The notes: generated by a model not told the origin, from the sequence alone. A DNA stretch of 64,000 nt from an uncultured Clostridium sp. (GCA_948473335.1 CAOKXF010000004.1:1-64000); one strand, 5' to 3'. Shown: positions 1 through 10,849, counted from the stretch's first letter. Made by a program: numbers and translations.

Positions 1-2
1 CA

Positions 3-62
3 ATAACAGGAATAATAGTTACAATAGGAATTAAAGGTATAAAACTTGATAAGAAGCATTAA
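3..62 (+). CDS. 3' end of a gene, probably a membrane protein
   Basis: An open frame enters from the left edge and stops at TAA (60-62). Only 19 residues are visible: a hydrophobic Ile/Val/Gly stretch followed by a Lys-rich tail, which is the usual look of a last membrane helix with a cytoplasmic end. A bidirectional terminator follows 33 bases later, which supports this being a real gene end. The product cannot be identified. Confidence 0.4.
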   Translation: MTGIIVTIGIKGIKLDKKH

Positions 63-94
63 AATAGAGTATATTTGAAAGTCTATTAAGAGTA

Positions 95-139
95 AAATAA
101 GATGTGTTAAATTTGTGATATATTTTACACATCTTATTT
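95..139. terminator. Bidirectional hairpin terminator
   Basis: The 13-base arms 95-107 and 127-139 are perfectly complementary (AAATAAGATGTGT and its reverse complement) and give A/T tails on both strands. The hairpin ends the gene entering from the left. The 250 bases from here to the next gene hold nothing else I can support. Confidence 0.75.
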
Positions 140-390
140 CATATTATTCAAATAAAGATATACTAATATCATTAGAAAGTATAATAAGAAATGCAATATT
201 AAAAAAACATTGTTTTAATATAGTAAATGAAGAAAATATGTGATATTTTCTGTTGAATAATTATACATCTAAGTCAGTAAACTTGTATTTCAGAAAAAAA
301 TATTGTATATTAAAAAAGATAAATAATAAATAGAAATGAATATGTAAAAAAATTAAAAATAACAGTATCCAATAAGGGGGAAAAATCATA

Positions 391-1680
391 ATGACAGATA
401 TAGAAAATAAAGAAGAGATAATAGAAAAAGCAAGTTACTGTCTAAATTGTACAATGAAACCATGCTCACAAAAAGGATGTCCTTTAGGCAATAATATACC
501 AGAATTTATAAAATTAATAAAAGAAGAAAAATATGAAGAAGCATATAAAACGTTAAGTGAAACTACAGTATTACAGGCAATATGTGGAAGAATTTGTCCA
601 CATAAAAAGCAATGTCAAGGAAGTTGTGTAAGAGGAATAAAAGGTGAACCTGTAAGTATAGGAGAATTAGAAGCCTTTATAGGTGACAAATCAATAGAAA
701 ATGATTATAAATTGTTTAATAAAAGCGAAGTTAAAAAACTTGATAGAAAAGTAGCTATAATAGGAGGGGGACCAGCAGGTTTAACATGTGCAGCATTCCT
801 AGCAAAAGAAGGAATACAAGTAACAATATTTGAAAGATATGACTTTTTAGGAGGATTACTTGCATATGGGATTCCAGAATTTAGATTACCAAAAGATGTA
901 GTAAGAAATACAATAAAAAAGATATTAGATTTAGGAGTGAAAGTAGAATATAACAAAGAATTAGGTAAAAATTTGAAAATACAACAATTAGAAAAGGAAT
1001 ATGATGCAATATTTCTATCATTTGGAGCAAACAAATCAGTAAAAATGGTAGTTGAGGGGGAAAATTTAGATGGAGTATATGGTGGAAATGAGTTACTAGA
1101 ATATAATCAACATCCCGACTATACTGGAAAGATAGTTGCAGTTGTAGGAGGGGGCAATGTTGCTATGGACTGTGCTAGAACAGTTAAAAGACTAGGAGCA
1201 AAAGAGGTAAAAGTAATATATAGAAGGGCAGAAGAGCAAATGCCAGCAGAAGAAAAAGAAATTAAAGAGGCCAAAGAAGAAGATATACAATTTCTGTTTC
1301 AAAATAATATAGTTAAGATAATAGGTGAAGAAAAGGTAGAAAAAGTGGAACTAATTAAAACAGAATTAGTGCAAAAAGATGGAGAGACAAGATTATCTCC
1401 AGTGGATATAGATGGTACTAATTATATAATAGATATAGATTATATAATTATGGCATTAGGCTCTAAACCAGCAGATTTTGTAAAAGATTTAGGATTAGAG
1501 TTAAATAAATGGGGAAATATAGCAGTTAATGAAAAAGGACAAACTTCAAATAGTAAGATATATGCAGGAGGAGATATAGCAGGCACAAAAAGTACAGTTG
1601 CATGGGCAGCAAAATCAGGAAGAGATGTAGCACATGAAATTATATGTAATATTTCTAATATTCTAGGGAAATCATCATAG
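391..1680 (+). CDS. NAD(P)-dependent GltD-like flavin oxidoreductase (glutamate synthase small-subunit family)
   Basis: This protein should move electrons from NAD(P)H through FAD to an iron-sulfur partner, as the glutamate synthase beta subunit does. Residues about 17-90 form the Cys-rich helical domain typical of the family (CLNC, CGRICP and CQGSC clusters, two [4Fe-4S] sites). A GGGPAGLTCA FAD fingerprint lies near residue 124 and a second Rossmann motif GGGNVAMDCA for NAD(P) near residue 251. The C-terminal AGGDIAGT motif is the standard FAD-binding end of this family. The length of 429 residues fits free-standing GltD homologues (about 410-470). A strong GGGG site precedes ATG 391. No large subunit (gltB) is next to it, so the electron acceptor is unknown; in clostridia such single genes may serve other partners. 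Confidence 0.85.
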   Translation: MTDIENKEEIIEKASYCLNCTMKPCSQKGCPLGNNIPEFIKLIKEEKYEEAYKTLSETTVLQAICGRICPHKKQCQGSCVRGIKGEPVSIGELEAFIGDKSIENDYKLFNKSEVKKLDRKVAIIGGGPAGLTCAAFLAKEGIQVTIFERYDFLGGLLAYGIPEFRLPKDVVRNTIKKILDLGVKVEYNKELGKNLKIQQLEKEYDAIFLSFGANKSVKMVVEGENLDGVYGGNELLEYNQHPDYTGKIVAVVGGGNVAMDCARTVKRLGAKEVKVIYRRAEEQMPAEEKEIKEAKEEDIQFLFQNNIVKIIGEEKVEKVELIKTELVQKDGETRLSPVDIDGTNYIIDIDYIIMALGSKPADFVKDLGLELNKWGNIAVNEKGQTSNSKIYAGGDIAGTKSTVAWAAKSGRDVAHEIICNISNILGKSS

Positions 1681-1740
1681 TGTGAGAACTTTCCACAGTG
1701 GATAACTATGGTGGCAGTTAGATTTTTTAGAAAATATACT

Positions 1741-1793
1741 TTGTTTACTAATGGGCGCGGATATGTGCCCATTAGCAAACGAGGTGTTTTTTT
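1741..1793. repeat. Hairpin repeat family, copy A
   Basis: The unit has an 11-base stem (CTAATGGGCGC against GTGCCCATTAG, with one G-T wobble), extended by GTTT/AAAC outside, and ends in GAGGTG and a T-run. Two more copies lie at 11111-11160 and 11241-11290 in the opposite orientation. It sits 60 bases after the GltD-like gene and could also act as its terminator. Confidence 0.7.
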
Positions 1794-1964
1794 AAATGAA
1801 AAAATAAACATATCATATTTCCTAAGAAAACTAAACAATATAAAAAGCATAAAAAAAGAAGTTTTACTCCAAGATGCCCAATATCAGTACATCTAATATG
1901 TTTGGTATGAAGTAAAACTCTCATTTTAAAATATGTTTAATAAAGTAAATTCAAATAGTAATTT

Positions 1965-3047
1965 CTAAGAAAAATTACGTTCTCTAGAAAAAAATTCTTT
2001 GATTTTAGTAAAGAAAGCAACGATTTTGCTAACATGAGGTGTTGCAACTGCAGTTTCAGTACCACCATTTTCTAAAATATTACATTTATGTTCTAAAGCA
2101 CACATTATTTCAGTATAATAATTATCAAAGAAATAATATCCATTTGCTCTACCTATGTAATGTCTGTAATCATCTAACTTTCTCCTGAAACATTCCAATT
2201 CCTCTAGGTTTGTAATTTCACTAAACTTATTATCAAAATATGTTGTGAAAATTAAGTTTTGAGCACGCATATAAGTAGTAGCTATTTGATGTTTTAAAAT
2301 GTTAATTTGTTTAGTAATTTTATCTACTTTTTTATTATGTTCGTCAAACTCTTGAAGTAAGTTATTTTGAACAATTATTTTTTCTTCACAATCTAAGATA
2401 TAATCAAAAGCATTAACTATTGCTTCATATCCACGTTTTGTAAATGTATTTTCAAATAAGTTTTTGAAACTGTCAGTATTTTTGAATGTACTATCAAAAA
2501 CAGCTTCTTCGCCAAATAGGTAAATAATTTGTTCTAATAGGTTACATTCAATAGGGTAATAACAAGGACTAGAAGTTTTCATATCAATTCCATAATATTT
2601 AACATAATCAGGTATGATACCAATAACTCTAGAAGTTATTAATTGTACAGCAGCTTCATTTAATCCCATTCCAAATGGTTTTAAATGTGTAAAAGTACAT
2701 AACCCCATACGTAATAATTTATCATTTTTGTCTTTTATTTCTTGAAGATGATGTATACATTCATGTATTGCAAAGTCTTCTAAATCTTCAATATCAATTT
2801 GGTTATTAAAATATATTGATGAGTTTTTGTAAAAATAGTTAGCTTCTGCCATCCCATTAGGCATAACAGCTGTATACATTTCGATTCGAGATAATTTTAC
2901 AAATAAATTTGTTTCATCAAAATGCATGTCAGGAAATGTTGCTACTAATTTTTGAGCAATATTTCTAGCTATTGTATTGATAACTATTGGATCCAATTTA
3001 CTTATTACTTTTATTCCATCTTTTTTTAAATCTGATTCAACACTCAT
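1965..3047 (-). CDS. Hypothetical protein with HExxH zinc-peptidase-like motif
   Basis: I do not recognise the family. The 360-residue product has no signal peptide or membrane segment. It contains HECIHH at residues 95-100 and a downstream Glu in a GLNEAAVQ motif (about residues 128-135). That is the HExxH plus distal Glu arrangement of gluzincin metallopeptidases, so a zinc-dependent peptidase fold is a reasonable inference. Residues about 215-310 look helical and coiled-coil-like, and the C-terminus is basic (KIKEFFSRERN). An AAGGAG site precedes the ATG at 3047. The gene stands alone and is read convergently with the GltD-like gene. The 266 bases upstream, as far as the leuS stop, hold no feature I can support. 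Confidence 0.6.
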   Translation of the reverse strand: MSVESDLKKDGIKVISKLDPIVINTIARNIAQKLVATFPDMHFDETNLFVKLSRIEMYTAVMPNGMAEANYFYKNSSIYFNNQIDIEDLEDFAIHECIHHLQEIKDKNDKLLRMGLCTFTHLKPFGMGLNEAAVQLITSRVIGIIPDYVKYYGIDMKTSSPCYYPIECNLLEQIIYLFGEEAVFDSTFKNTDSFKNLFENTFTKRGYEAIVNAFDYILDCEEKIIVQNNLLQEFDEHNKKVDKITKQINILKHQIATTYMRAQNLIFTTYFDNKFSEITNLEELECFRRKLDDYRHYIGRANGYYFFDNYYTEIMCALEHKCNILENGGTETAVATPHVSKIVAFFTKIKEFFSRERNFS

Positions 3048-3313
3048 AAAATTCTCCTTTATTTTGTAATTATATAATACAACATATTTCGTGCAAAAAC
3101 AATATCATAAATATTACATTTTTGTTACAAATTAGGAACAAAACAAATAAGAAGTACATAATTTTAGATGTGTTTTCTAAATATTATAATACTCCTTAAT
3201 TTTATTCATTTAGTTGTAAAATAGAATATTTTGCTTGCGACATGTCTTTCTAAGTGCTAATGCATTAATTGTTTCTTGATGCTAGAAGATAAAACATTTC
3301 ACTTGCAACTAGT

Positions 3314-5731
3314 CTATTTTATAACGACATTATAGATTTTGTTTTTTACATAGATTTCTTTTACTATAGATTTACCATCTAGTAAATTAGAAATAGTATT
3401 ATGAACTTTATCCTTAACAATGTTTTCATCTTCATCTAGATTAATGTTAATTGTAGCTCTTAATTTTCCATTTACTTGAATTGGAATTTCGATAACATCA
3501 TTAACTATCTTATTTTCATCATAATTAGGCCAAGTTTCATATGTAATTGTATTTTTATGCTCTAATACAGTATGCCATAACTCTTCTGTAATGTGAGGAG
3601 CGACAGGATTTAATAATTTGATAAATCCTTCAGCATATTCAATAGGGAAGATGTCTTCTTTACTTACAGCATTGATGAAAATCATTAGTTGTGAAATAGC
3701 TGTATTGAAATTCATTGTATCATAGTCATCAGATATCTTCTTAACTGTATAATGATAAAGTCTTTCAAGATTTTTATTTTCTTCATTCTTTATCTTTCCA
3801 GATTCAGTATATAATCTCCAAATTTTATCTAAAAATTTATGACATCCTCTAATACTTTCCATAGACCAAGGAGCTGTTTGATCAAATGGTCCCATAAACA
3901 TTTCATAAAGTCTTAATGTGTCTGCTCCAAATTCTTTAACTATGTCATCTGGATTAACAACATTACCTTTTGATTTAGACATTTTTTCACCATTTGAACC
4001 TAAAATCATTCCATGTGATGTACGTTTACTGTAAGGTTCTTTTGTTGGAACTGCTCCAATATCATATAAAAATTTGTGCCAAAATCTTGAATATAGTAAG
4101 TGTAAAGTTGTATGTTCCATACCACCATTATACCAATCAACTGGTCCCCAATATTCTAATGCTTCTTTAGATGCAAATTCTTTGTCATTATGAGGGTCCA
4201 TATATCTTAAAAAGTACCAAGATGAACCAGCCCATTGAGGCATTGTATCAGTTTCTCTTTTTGCTGGTTTACCACAGTGAGGGCAAGTAGTATTAATCCA
4301 TTCTGTATGTTTAGCTAGTGGAGATTCTCCATTTTCACTTGGTTCATAGTTTTCTATATCTGGTAATACTAGAGGTAATTCACTTTCAGGAATAGGTACC
4401 CAACCACATTCTTCACAATAAACCATTGGTATTGGTTCTCCCCAATATCTTTGACGTGAGAATACCCAGTCACGTAACTTATAATTTACTTTCTTTTTAC
4501 CAAGTTTATTAGATTCTAAGTAATCATTCATTTTTTTAATGGCATCTGGAACGTCTAAACCTGTTATAAATCCTGAGTTAATTAATTTTCCTGTTTCCTT
4601 ATTTGAATATGCTTCTTTTTGGATGTCCCATTCTTCCTCAGCTTCTATAACTTGTTTAATTGGTAAACTAAATTTTGTGGCAAATTCATGGTCTCTTTCA
4701 TCATGTGCTGGAACTGCCATTATAGCACCTGTACCATATGTTATTAATACATAATCAGAAATCCATATTGGAATTTCTTCATTTGTTACAGGATTTATAG
4801 CTTTGATGCCTGCTATTTCAACACCTGTTTTTTCTTTATTTAATTCTGAACGTTCAAAATCTGATTTTAGACTTGCTTTATATTTATAGTCTTCAATTTC
4901 TTTTAGATTAGTAATTTGATTTTTGCATTTTTCTATTAAATCATGTTCAGGTGCTATTACCATATAAGTTGCTCCAAATATTGTATCTGGTCTAGTTGTG
5001 TATATTAATAAGTTTTCATCTGTACCACTAATTTTGAAATTTACTTCTGCACCTTCGCTTCTTCCAATCCAATTTATTTGTTGTGTTTTTATTTTATCTA
5101 AGAAATTAACATCATTTAAGTCATCTATTAATCTTTGAGCATATTCTGTTATTTTTAGCATCCATTGACTTTTTTCTTTTTGAACAACAGGACTTCCACA
5201 TCTTTCACAAACACCATTTACCACTTCTTCATTTGCCAAACCTACTTTACATCCTGTACAGAAGTTGATTGGCATTGTTGCTTTGTATGCTAGTCCTTTT
5301 TTATATAATTGTAAAAATATCCATTGTGTCCATTTATAATATTCTGGATCAGTTGTGTTTACTTCTCTTGACCAATCAAATGAAAATCCTATTGATTTTA
5401 GTTGTTCTCTAAAATGGTTTACATTTTTTTCTGTTGTTATTTTTGGATGTATATGTGTTTTTATAGCGTAATTTTCTGCGGGTAGTCCAAAGGCATCAAA
5501 CCCAATTGGATATAGTACGTTTAATCCTTGCATTCTTTTCTTTCTTGCTATTACATCTAACGCTGTGTAACTTCTTGGATGTCCTACATGCAATCCTTGG
5601 CCTGATGGATAGGGAAATTCTATTAATCCATACCATTTTTCTTTTGAATAGTCTATTGTTGCATTAAATGTTCCTTCAGTATACCACTTGTCTTGCCATT
5701 TTTTTTCTATTTCTGTAAAATTATATGCCAT
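3314..5731 (-). CDS. leuS: Leucyl-tRNA synthetase
   Basis: The enzyme charges tRNA-Leu with leucine in the cytoplasm. The class I HIGH motif appears as HVGH near residue 48-51 ([13 protein letters not shown]) and KMSKS appears as [10 protein letters not shown] near residue 580. Paired CxxC knuckles (CTGC/CERC and CEEC/CPHC) match the zinc module of bacterial LeuRS, and the editing domain lies between about 220 and 410. The length of about 805 residues is normal. An ATG also exists at 5740, but it abuts the AAAGGA ribosome site with no spacer. The ATG at 5731 has correct spacing and gives the usual MAYNF start. The gene is monocistronic. There is no T-box; the leader instead has a perfect 26-base palindrome. 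Confidence 0.97.
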   Translation of the reverse strand: MAYNFTEIEKKWQDKWYTEGTFNATIDYSKEKWYGLIEFPYPSGQGLHVGHPRSYTALDVIARKKRMQGLNVLYPIGFDAFGLPAENYAIKTHIHPKITTEKNVNHFREQLKSIGFSFDWSREVNTTDPEYYKWTQWIFLQLYKKGLAYKATMPINFCTGCKVGLANEEVVNGVCERCGSPVVQKEKSQWMLKITEYAQRLIDDLNDVNFLDKIKTQQINWIGRSEGAEVNFKISGTDENLLIYTTRPDTIFGATYMVIAPEHDLIEKCKNQITNLKEIEDYKYKASLKSDFERSELNKEKTGVEIAGIKAINPVTNEEIPIWISDYVLITYGTGAIMAVPAHDERDHEFATKFSLPIKQVIEAEEEWDIQKEAYSNKETGKLINSGFITGLDVPDAIKKMNDYLESNKLGKKKVNYKLRDWVFSRQRYWGEPIPMVYCEECGWVPIPESELPLVLPDIENYEPSENGESPLAKHTEWINTTCPHCGKPAKRETDTMPQWAGSSWYFLRYMDPHNDKEFASKEALEYWGPVDWYNGGMEHTTLHLLYSRFWHKFLYDIGAVPTKEPYSKRTSHGMILGSNGEKMSKSKGNVVNPDDIVKEFGADTLRLYEMFMGPFDQTAPWSMESIRGCHKFLDKIWRLYTESGKIKNEENKNLERLYHYTVKKISDDYDTMNFNTAISQLMIFINAVSKEDIFPIEYAEGFIKLLNPVAPHITEELWHTVLEHKNTITYETWPNYDENKIVNDVIEIPIQVNGKLRATININLDEDENIVKDKVHNTISNLLDGKSIVKEIYVKNKIYNVVIK

Positions 5732-5760
5732 TTTGTTCATTCCTTTCTATATCTTTAAGC

Positions 5761-5786
5761 AAATTATCCACTATAGTGGATAATTT
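5761..5786. promoter_or_regulatory. Perfect 26-bp palindrome in the leuS leader
   Basis: The arms are AAATTATCCACTA and its exact reverse complement. It lies between the leuS promoter and start codon, so it could be an operator or an mRNA hairpin 20 bases upstream of the ribosome site. It is not followed by a T-run on the leuS strand, so it is not a standard terminator. Confidence 0.6.
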
Positions 5787-5806
5787 CATTCTTAATGTAT
5801 GATAAA

Positions 5807-5835
5807 ATTATACTTTGGAATATGCAAAAAGTCAA
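5807..5835 (-). promoter_or_regulatory. leuS promoter
   Basis: On the minus strand, TTGACT (5835-5830) and TATAAT (5812-5807) are separated by exactly 17 bases. The start would be near 5800, upstream of the palindrome. Confidence 0.75.
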
Positions 5836-5969
5836 TATTTTTGTAATGGAAAGAATGTATATACTTAAATTGTAAATAGTATAAATAAAATGATACAAAA
5901 AATTACAAAAAACACTTGTATATAAAAAGAAAAATATATTATACTAATAGAAATGAGGAGGAAGAAAAA

Positions 5970-7250
5970 ATGAAATACACAAAAAAGGAGATAAAAAAAG
6001 GAATTAATATTCATATAATAAATACAGCTAGATTTAAAACAAACTTAGTCGCAGTATTTTTAAGTACACCAATAACAAGAGAAGAAGTAACATACAATGC
6101 AGTTATATCATCAGTATTAAGAAGAGGAAGTAAACATATGCAAACACAAGAAGAAATAAGTAAAGAACTAGAAAATATGTATGGAGCTGCATTTGATTGT
6201 GGGATAGACAAAACAGGAGATAATCACATAATAAGATTTTATTTAGAATCCATAAATGATAAATATCTTCCACAGAATAATGAAAAAATGTTGAAAAGTA
6301 GTTGCGAAAAGTTATTAGAAATAGTATTTAATCCTTTAATAGAAGAAGGTGCATTTAAAAAAGAATATGTAGAACAAGAAAAAGAAAATGTAAAAAGAAG
6401 AATAGAAGGAAAAATAGACAACAAGGAGAGATATGCAATGGATAGATGTATAGAAGAAATGTATAATGGAGAACCATATGGATTATATAAATATGGGTAT
6501 ATAGAAGATTTAGATAAAATAAATGCACAAAAGTTATATCAACATTATCAACAACTAATCAACAATTGCAAAATTGATATCTTTATATCAGGACCAGTAG
6601 ATGAAAATGAAGATATCAAAATACAAAAAGATATAGAAGAAAATGAAAATATAAAAAAATTAAGGGAAAGAGAAGCAAACTATATAAAGACGGAAATAAA
6701 AGAAAAGCAAGTAGAAAAAGAGAAAATAGTAACAGATTCAATGGAAGTAACACAAGGTAAGTTAATACTAGGACTAGATGTACACTTAAATACAGAAGAA
6801 GAAAAATATATTACAAGTGTATATAATGGTATACTTGGAGGTTCTGCAACATCAAAGCTATTTCAAGAAGTGAGAGAAAAAGCGAGTTTGGCATATACAG
6901 CTAGTTCAAGTTTTATAAGACATAAAGGAAATATAATGATTAATTGTGGGATTGAAATAAAAAATTATGAAAAGGCACTAGAAATAATAAGACAGCAATT
7001 AGAAAATATAAAAACAGGAGATTTTACTGAAGAAGACTTAGAAAATAGTAAAAAAGGTATAATATCAGTAATACAAGGAATAGAAGATGAGCAAGATACT
7101 GAAATCACATATTATTTTGGACAAGAATTATCAGGGGATGAAATGGAAATAAAAAGATATATTGAAACAATTCAAAAAGTAACAAGACAAAATGTAATTG
7201 ATATTGCAAATAAAATTGAGATAAATACAATATATTTTTTAAAGGATTAA
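5970..7250 (+). CDS. M16-family inactive peptidase subunit, YmfF-like
   Basis: This is a member of the M16 (insulinase-type) peptidase superfamily, about 426 residues with two half-domains. The N-terminal half lacks the catalytic HxxEH motif, as in YmfF-type partners. The C-terminal half keeps the family signature around SKLFQEVREKASLAY. The next gene encodes the HxxEH-bearing partner, and the two together match the ymfF-ymfH pair of Firmicutes, where the proteins probably form a heterodimer. Translation is placed at 5970, where GAGGAGG sits 6 bases upstream, rather than at the earlier in-frame ATG at 5916. The substrate is unknown; peptide maturation or clearance is the usual proposal. Confidence 0.85.
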   Translation: MKYTKKEIKKGINIHIINTARFKTNLVAVFLSTPITREEVTYNAVISSVLRRGSKHMQTQEEISKELENMYGAAFDCGIDKTGDNHIIRFYLESINDKYLPQNNEKMLKSSCEKLLEIVFNPLIEEGAFKKEYVEQEKENVKRRIEGKIDNKERYAMDRCIEEMYNGEPYGLYKYGYIEDLDKINAQKLYQHYQQLINNCKIDIFISGPVDENEDIKIQKDIEENENIKKLREREANYIKTEIKEKQVEKEKIVTDSMEVTQGKLILGLDVHLNTEEEKYITSVYNGILGGSATSKLFQEVREKASLAYTASSSFIRHKGNIMINCGIEIKNYEKALEIIRQQLENIKTGDFTEEDLENSKKGIISVIQGIEDEQDTEITYYFGQELSGDEMEIKRYIETIQKVTRQNVIDIANKIEINTIYFLKD

Positions 7251-7309
7251 TAGATAGTATCATTTAAAATTATTGAAGAGTATTGGAAGAGAAAGGAAAT
7301 GTATAAAAC

Positions 7310-8581
7310 ATGCAAGTGATAGAAAATTTAAAGATAAAAGAAAAATTATACACAGAGAAACTAGAAAATGGAATGACTGTTATGATAATTCCCAAAAAAG
7401 AAACACAGAAAAAATATGTAATATGGGGTACACATTATGGTTCGAATGATAGCAAATTTGTAATACCTGGACATAAAGAAGATATAGAAGTACCAAAAGG
7501 AGTAGCACATTTTCTAGAACATAAAATGTTTGAACAGGAGAATGGAAAAAATAGTTTGGACGTGTTAACAGCATTGGGAGTAGAAGCAAATGCATATACT
7601 ACAAATGACCATACAGCATATTTATTTGAATGTACAGATAAATTTTATGAAGCACTAGATGAATTAATGGATTATGTGCAACATCCATATTTTACAGATG
7701 AGAATGTGGAAAAAGAAAAAGGAATAATCGGTCAAGAAATAATGATGTATGATGACTATCCAGAATGGAAAGTATATTTAAATACATTAGAAGCAATGTA
7801 TCATGAACATCCAGTGAAATTGGATATAACGGGAACAATAGAAACAATAAGTCACATAAATAAAGAAGTATTATATAATTGTTATAATACATTTTATAAT
7901 CCATCTAATATGGTTTTAGTAGTATGTGGAGATTTTGAACCAGATGAAATATTAAAAGAAATTAAAAATAGATTAATAAATAAAAATGGAGAAGGAGAAA
8001 TAAAAAGAATTTATCCAACAGAAAGTGATGAAATAGTGGAACCTACAATAAACCAGAATATGGAAGTTAGTATGCCACTATTTACAATCGGAATAAAGGA
8101 TAAACCAACTGACGAAAAAGAAAGAGTGAGAAAGCATATAACAATAGAAATATTATTAAATATAATATTAGGAAGAAGCTCAGAATTATATAAAGAATTG
8201 TATAATGATGGAGTGATATTTGCACAACCATCATTAGAATATGAATTTACTACTGACTATGCACACATACTTATAACAGGACAAGCTACAGCGCCAGAAG
8301 AACTATTTGACAAGTTCAAATCTAAAATAGAAGAAATTAAACAAAATGGTATTGATAAAGATGATTTTGAAAGAACAAAAAAGATGATTTATGGTGGGTA
8401 TGTTAAAGAATATAACGATGTTGCAGATATTGCTAGAATGTTTTTAGCAGATTCATTTAAAGGAATTAATAGTTTTGACTATATTGAGGAAATAGGAAGT
8501 ATTAATATTGAGTATGGTGAGCAGATTTTAGATAATGTGTTTGTTGAAAATAAAATGGTATTGTCAACAGTGAAAAAATAA
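7310..8581 (+). CDS. M16-family zinc peptidase, YmfH-like
   Basis: This is the catalytic partner of the preceding gene, 423 residues. The inverted zinc motif HFLEH is at residues 67-71 (GVAHFLEHKMFE), and the distal Glu is expected in the EKGIIGQEIMMYDD helix near residue 140. The C-terminal half carries the M16 ILLNIILGRSSELY-type signature. It lies 59 bases downstream of the YmfF-like gene, so co-transcription is likely. A hairpin terminator follows the stop. The family is well supported; the substrate is not. Confidence 0.87.
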   Translation: MQVIENLKIKEKLYTEKLENGMTVMIIPKKETQKKYVIWGTHYGSNDSKFVIPGHKEDIEVPKGVAHFLEHKMFEQENGKNSLDVLTALGVEANAYTTNDHTAYLFECTDKFYEALDELMDYVQHPYFTDENVEKEKGIIGQEIMMYDDYPEWKVYLNTLEAMYHEHPVKLDITGTIETISHINKEVLYNCYNTFYNPSNMVLVVCGDFEPDEILKEIKNRLINKNGEGEIKRIYPTESDEIVEPTINQNMEVSMPLFTIGIKDKPTDEKERVRKHITIEILLNIILGRSSELYKELYNDGVIFAQPSLEYEFTTDYAHILITGQATAPEELFDKFKSKIEEIKQNGIDKDDFERTKKMIYGGYVKEYNDVADIARMFLADSFKGINSFDYIEEIGSINIEYGEQILDNVFVENKMVLSTVKK

Positions 8582-8588
8582 ATATAAT

Positions 8589-8630
8589 AAAAGTGTATAT
8601 TATTGTAACTAAATAACATACACTTTTTTA
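8589..8630 (+). terminator. Terminator of the M16 pair
   Basis: Arms AAAAGTGTAT (8589-8598) and ATACACTTTT (8618-8627) are followed by further T residues. It lies 8 bases after the YmfH-like stop. Confidence 0.75.
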
Positions 8631-8698
8631 TCACATAGAAAAATCAGAGATTTTACGTATACAACAAGGATTGGTTTCTTATTAACTTTCATGAATTT

Positions 8699-10849
8699 TT
8701 AAACTTTCATGCTTAGACCAACTTTTTGCCTCTCGAAATCAATTTTAATAACTTTAACTTTTACAATATCTCCAACAGAAACTACTTGAGAAGGAGATTT
8801 AATAAAAGAATCACTCATTTCAGAAATGTGGACTAATCCATCGTGCTTAACACCAATATCAACAAAAGCACCAAAATCAATAACATTTCTAACAGTACCA
8901 GTCAAAATCATACCTTCTTGCAAATCTTCGAATTTCAAAACATCATTTCTAAAAACAGGTTTAGGCATATCTTCACGAGGGTCACGACCTGGTTTAGAAA
9001 GCTCTGATATGATATCTTGAAGAGTCATTTCACCAATTTCTAATTCAGTAGCAGTTTGAGCTACATTAATAGATTCTAGCTTTTTACGTAAATCTGATAA
9101 TTTTTGTTTATCAGTTAAATCGTTTGCTGAAAAACCTAGTAAAGACAAAAGTTTTTCAGTTTGAGAATAGCTTTCTGGATGTACAGCTGTTATGTCTAAA
9201 GGATTATCTCCATCAAATATTCTAACAAATCCAGCACATTGCTCAAAAGCGACTTTTCCTAATTTTGTAACTTTTAATAAATCTTTTCTATTCTTAAATT
9301 TGCCATTTTCGTCTCTATATTTAACAATATTTTTAGCAATGGTATTGTTTATACCAGATACATATGAAAGTAGGGAAGGAGTAGCAGTATTAACATCTAC
9401 ACCAACTTTATTTACACTATCTTCAACAACACCTGTTAGACTTTCAGCTAATCTTTTTTGATTAACATCATGTTGATATTGACCAACCCCAATTGCCTTA
9501 GGATCTATTTTTACTAGTTCTGCAAGGGGGTCTTGTAAACGCCTTGCTATTGAAATAGCACCTCTTATTGAAACATTTATATCAGGATATTCTTCTGTTG
9601 CAAGTTTTGAAGCAGAATATACAGATGCACCAGCTTCACTGACTATAACATAATGAACATCACGTTTTGTGTCTTTTAGCATATCAGCTACAAACATTTC
9701 AGATTCTCTTGAAGCAGTTCCATTACCAATAGCTATCATATCTATTTTGTCTTTTTCTATTAATGCAAGTAGTTTTGATTTGCTTCCATCTATGTCATTT
9801 TGAGGAGCAGTAGGATATACTGTTTCAGTGTCTAATACTTTTCCAGTATCATCAATAATAGCAATTTTACATCCAGTTCTGTATGCTGGGTCAAATCCCA
9901 TTACAGTTTTACCTTTTATTGGTGCACCTAATAAAAGTTGTTTTGCATTTTGACCAAAAACTTTGATTGCTTGTTCTTCTGCTTTTTCAGTTAAATCTGA
10001 ACGTATTTCTCTATCAATAGAAGGTTCTATTAATCTTTTAAAACTATCTAAGATAGTAGCTTTTAGCATTTCGGTAAATTGAGTATTTCCTTTTATAATA
10101 TCACGTTCAATATAGAATAGAATTTTATTTTCATCTTTTTCTATTTTTACTTTTAAAAATTCTTCAGTTTCTCCACGATTTATTGCTAGAATTCTATGAC
10201 TTGGAATTTTGTTTACTACTTCTTTATAATCATAATACATTTCATAGTTAGATTTTTCATCAGGTTTTGTTGCAGATGTAACTAAGGTGCCATAACGATA
10301 GCATATTTTTTTAATATATTTTCTGAACTTAGGTTCATCAGAAATTTGTTCTGCTATAATATCTAATGCTCCTGATATGGCTTCATCAACAGAAGAAACT
10401 TCCTTTTCTTCTGATATAAATTGCTCAGCAATTTTGTTAATATCTTCTGTTTCTGTTTGCTCTAATATAATGTTAGCTAATGGTTCTAAACCTTTTGCTT
10501 TTGCAACAGTAGCTCTCGTTTTTTTCTTTTGCTTGTAAGGTCTGTATACATCTTCAACTTCTGCTAAAGTTTTGCAAATTGCAATTTCTTGTAGTAGTTC
10601 ATCAGTTAATTTTCCCTGTTCATCAATTGATTTTACTACTTCTGCTTTTCTTTCTTCTAGGTTTCTTAAATACATTAAGCGGTCATTGAAATTTCTTAAT
10701 ATTTCATCACTTAGTCCTCCTGTGACCTCTTTTCTGTAACGTGCAATGAATGGAATAGTGTTTCCTTCGTCTATTAGCTTGATTGTATTTTCTGCTTGTG
10801 AATATTTTATACTTAATTCTTCAGCGATTTGATTGATTAGTTTGTCCAT
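8699..10849 (-). CDS. tex: Tex-type RNA-binding transcription accessory protein
   Basis: This is a 716-residue Tex homologue, an S1-domain protein linked to transcript quality control and nucleic-acid binding. The order is as expected. An N-terminal helical region has the IPFIARYRKEVTGGLSDE motif near residue 31. A YqgF-like RNase H fold starts with MGFDPAYRTGCKIA near 315-330. A helix-hairpin-helix region follows (ATPSLLSYVSGI, near 485). A C-terminal S1 domain starts at EGMILTGTVRNVIDFGAFVD (about 640-705). The ATG at 10849 has an AGAGG site 10 bases upstream. It is monocistronic and transcribed away from the repeat-rich gap. Confidence 0.95.
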   Translation of the reverse strand: MDKLINQIAEELSIKYSQAENTIKLIDEGNTIPFIARYRKEVTGGLSDEILRNFNDRLMYLRNLEERKAEVVKSIDEQGKLTDELLQEIAICKTLAEVEDVYRPYKQKKKTRATVAKAKGLEPLANIILEQTETEDINKIAEQFISEEKEVSSVDEAISGALDIIAEQISDEPKFRKYIKKICYRYGTLVTSATKPDEKSNYEMYYDYKEVVNKIPSHRILAINRGETEEFLKVKIEKDENKILFYIERDIIKGNTQFTEMLKATILDSFKRLIEPSIDREIRSDLTEKAEEQAIKVFGQNAKQLLLGAPIKGKTVMGFDPAYRTGCKIAIIDDTGKVLDTETVYPTAPQNDIDGSKSKLLALIEKDKIDMIAIGNGTASRESEMFVADMLKDTKRDVHYVIVSEAGASVYSASKLATEEYPDINVSIRGAISIARRLQDPLAELVKIDPKAIGVGQYQHDVNQKRLAESLTGVVEDSVNKVGVDVNTATPSLLSYVSGINNTIAKNIVKYRDENGKFKNRKDLLKVTKLGKVAFEQCAGFVRIFDGDNPLDITAVHPESYSQTEKLLSLLGFSANDLTDKQKLSDLRKKLESINVAQTATELEIGEMTLQDIISELSKPGRDPREDMPKPVFRNDVLKFEDLQEGMILTGTVRNVIDFGAFVDIGVKHDGLVHISEMSDSFIKSPSQVVSVGDIVKVKVIKIDFERQKVGLSMKV

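Noticed and set aside
5741..5915. T-box riboswitch before leuS
   Set aside because: The leader between promoter and start is only about 70 bases and lacks a T-box sequence and specifier stem.
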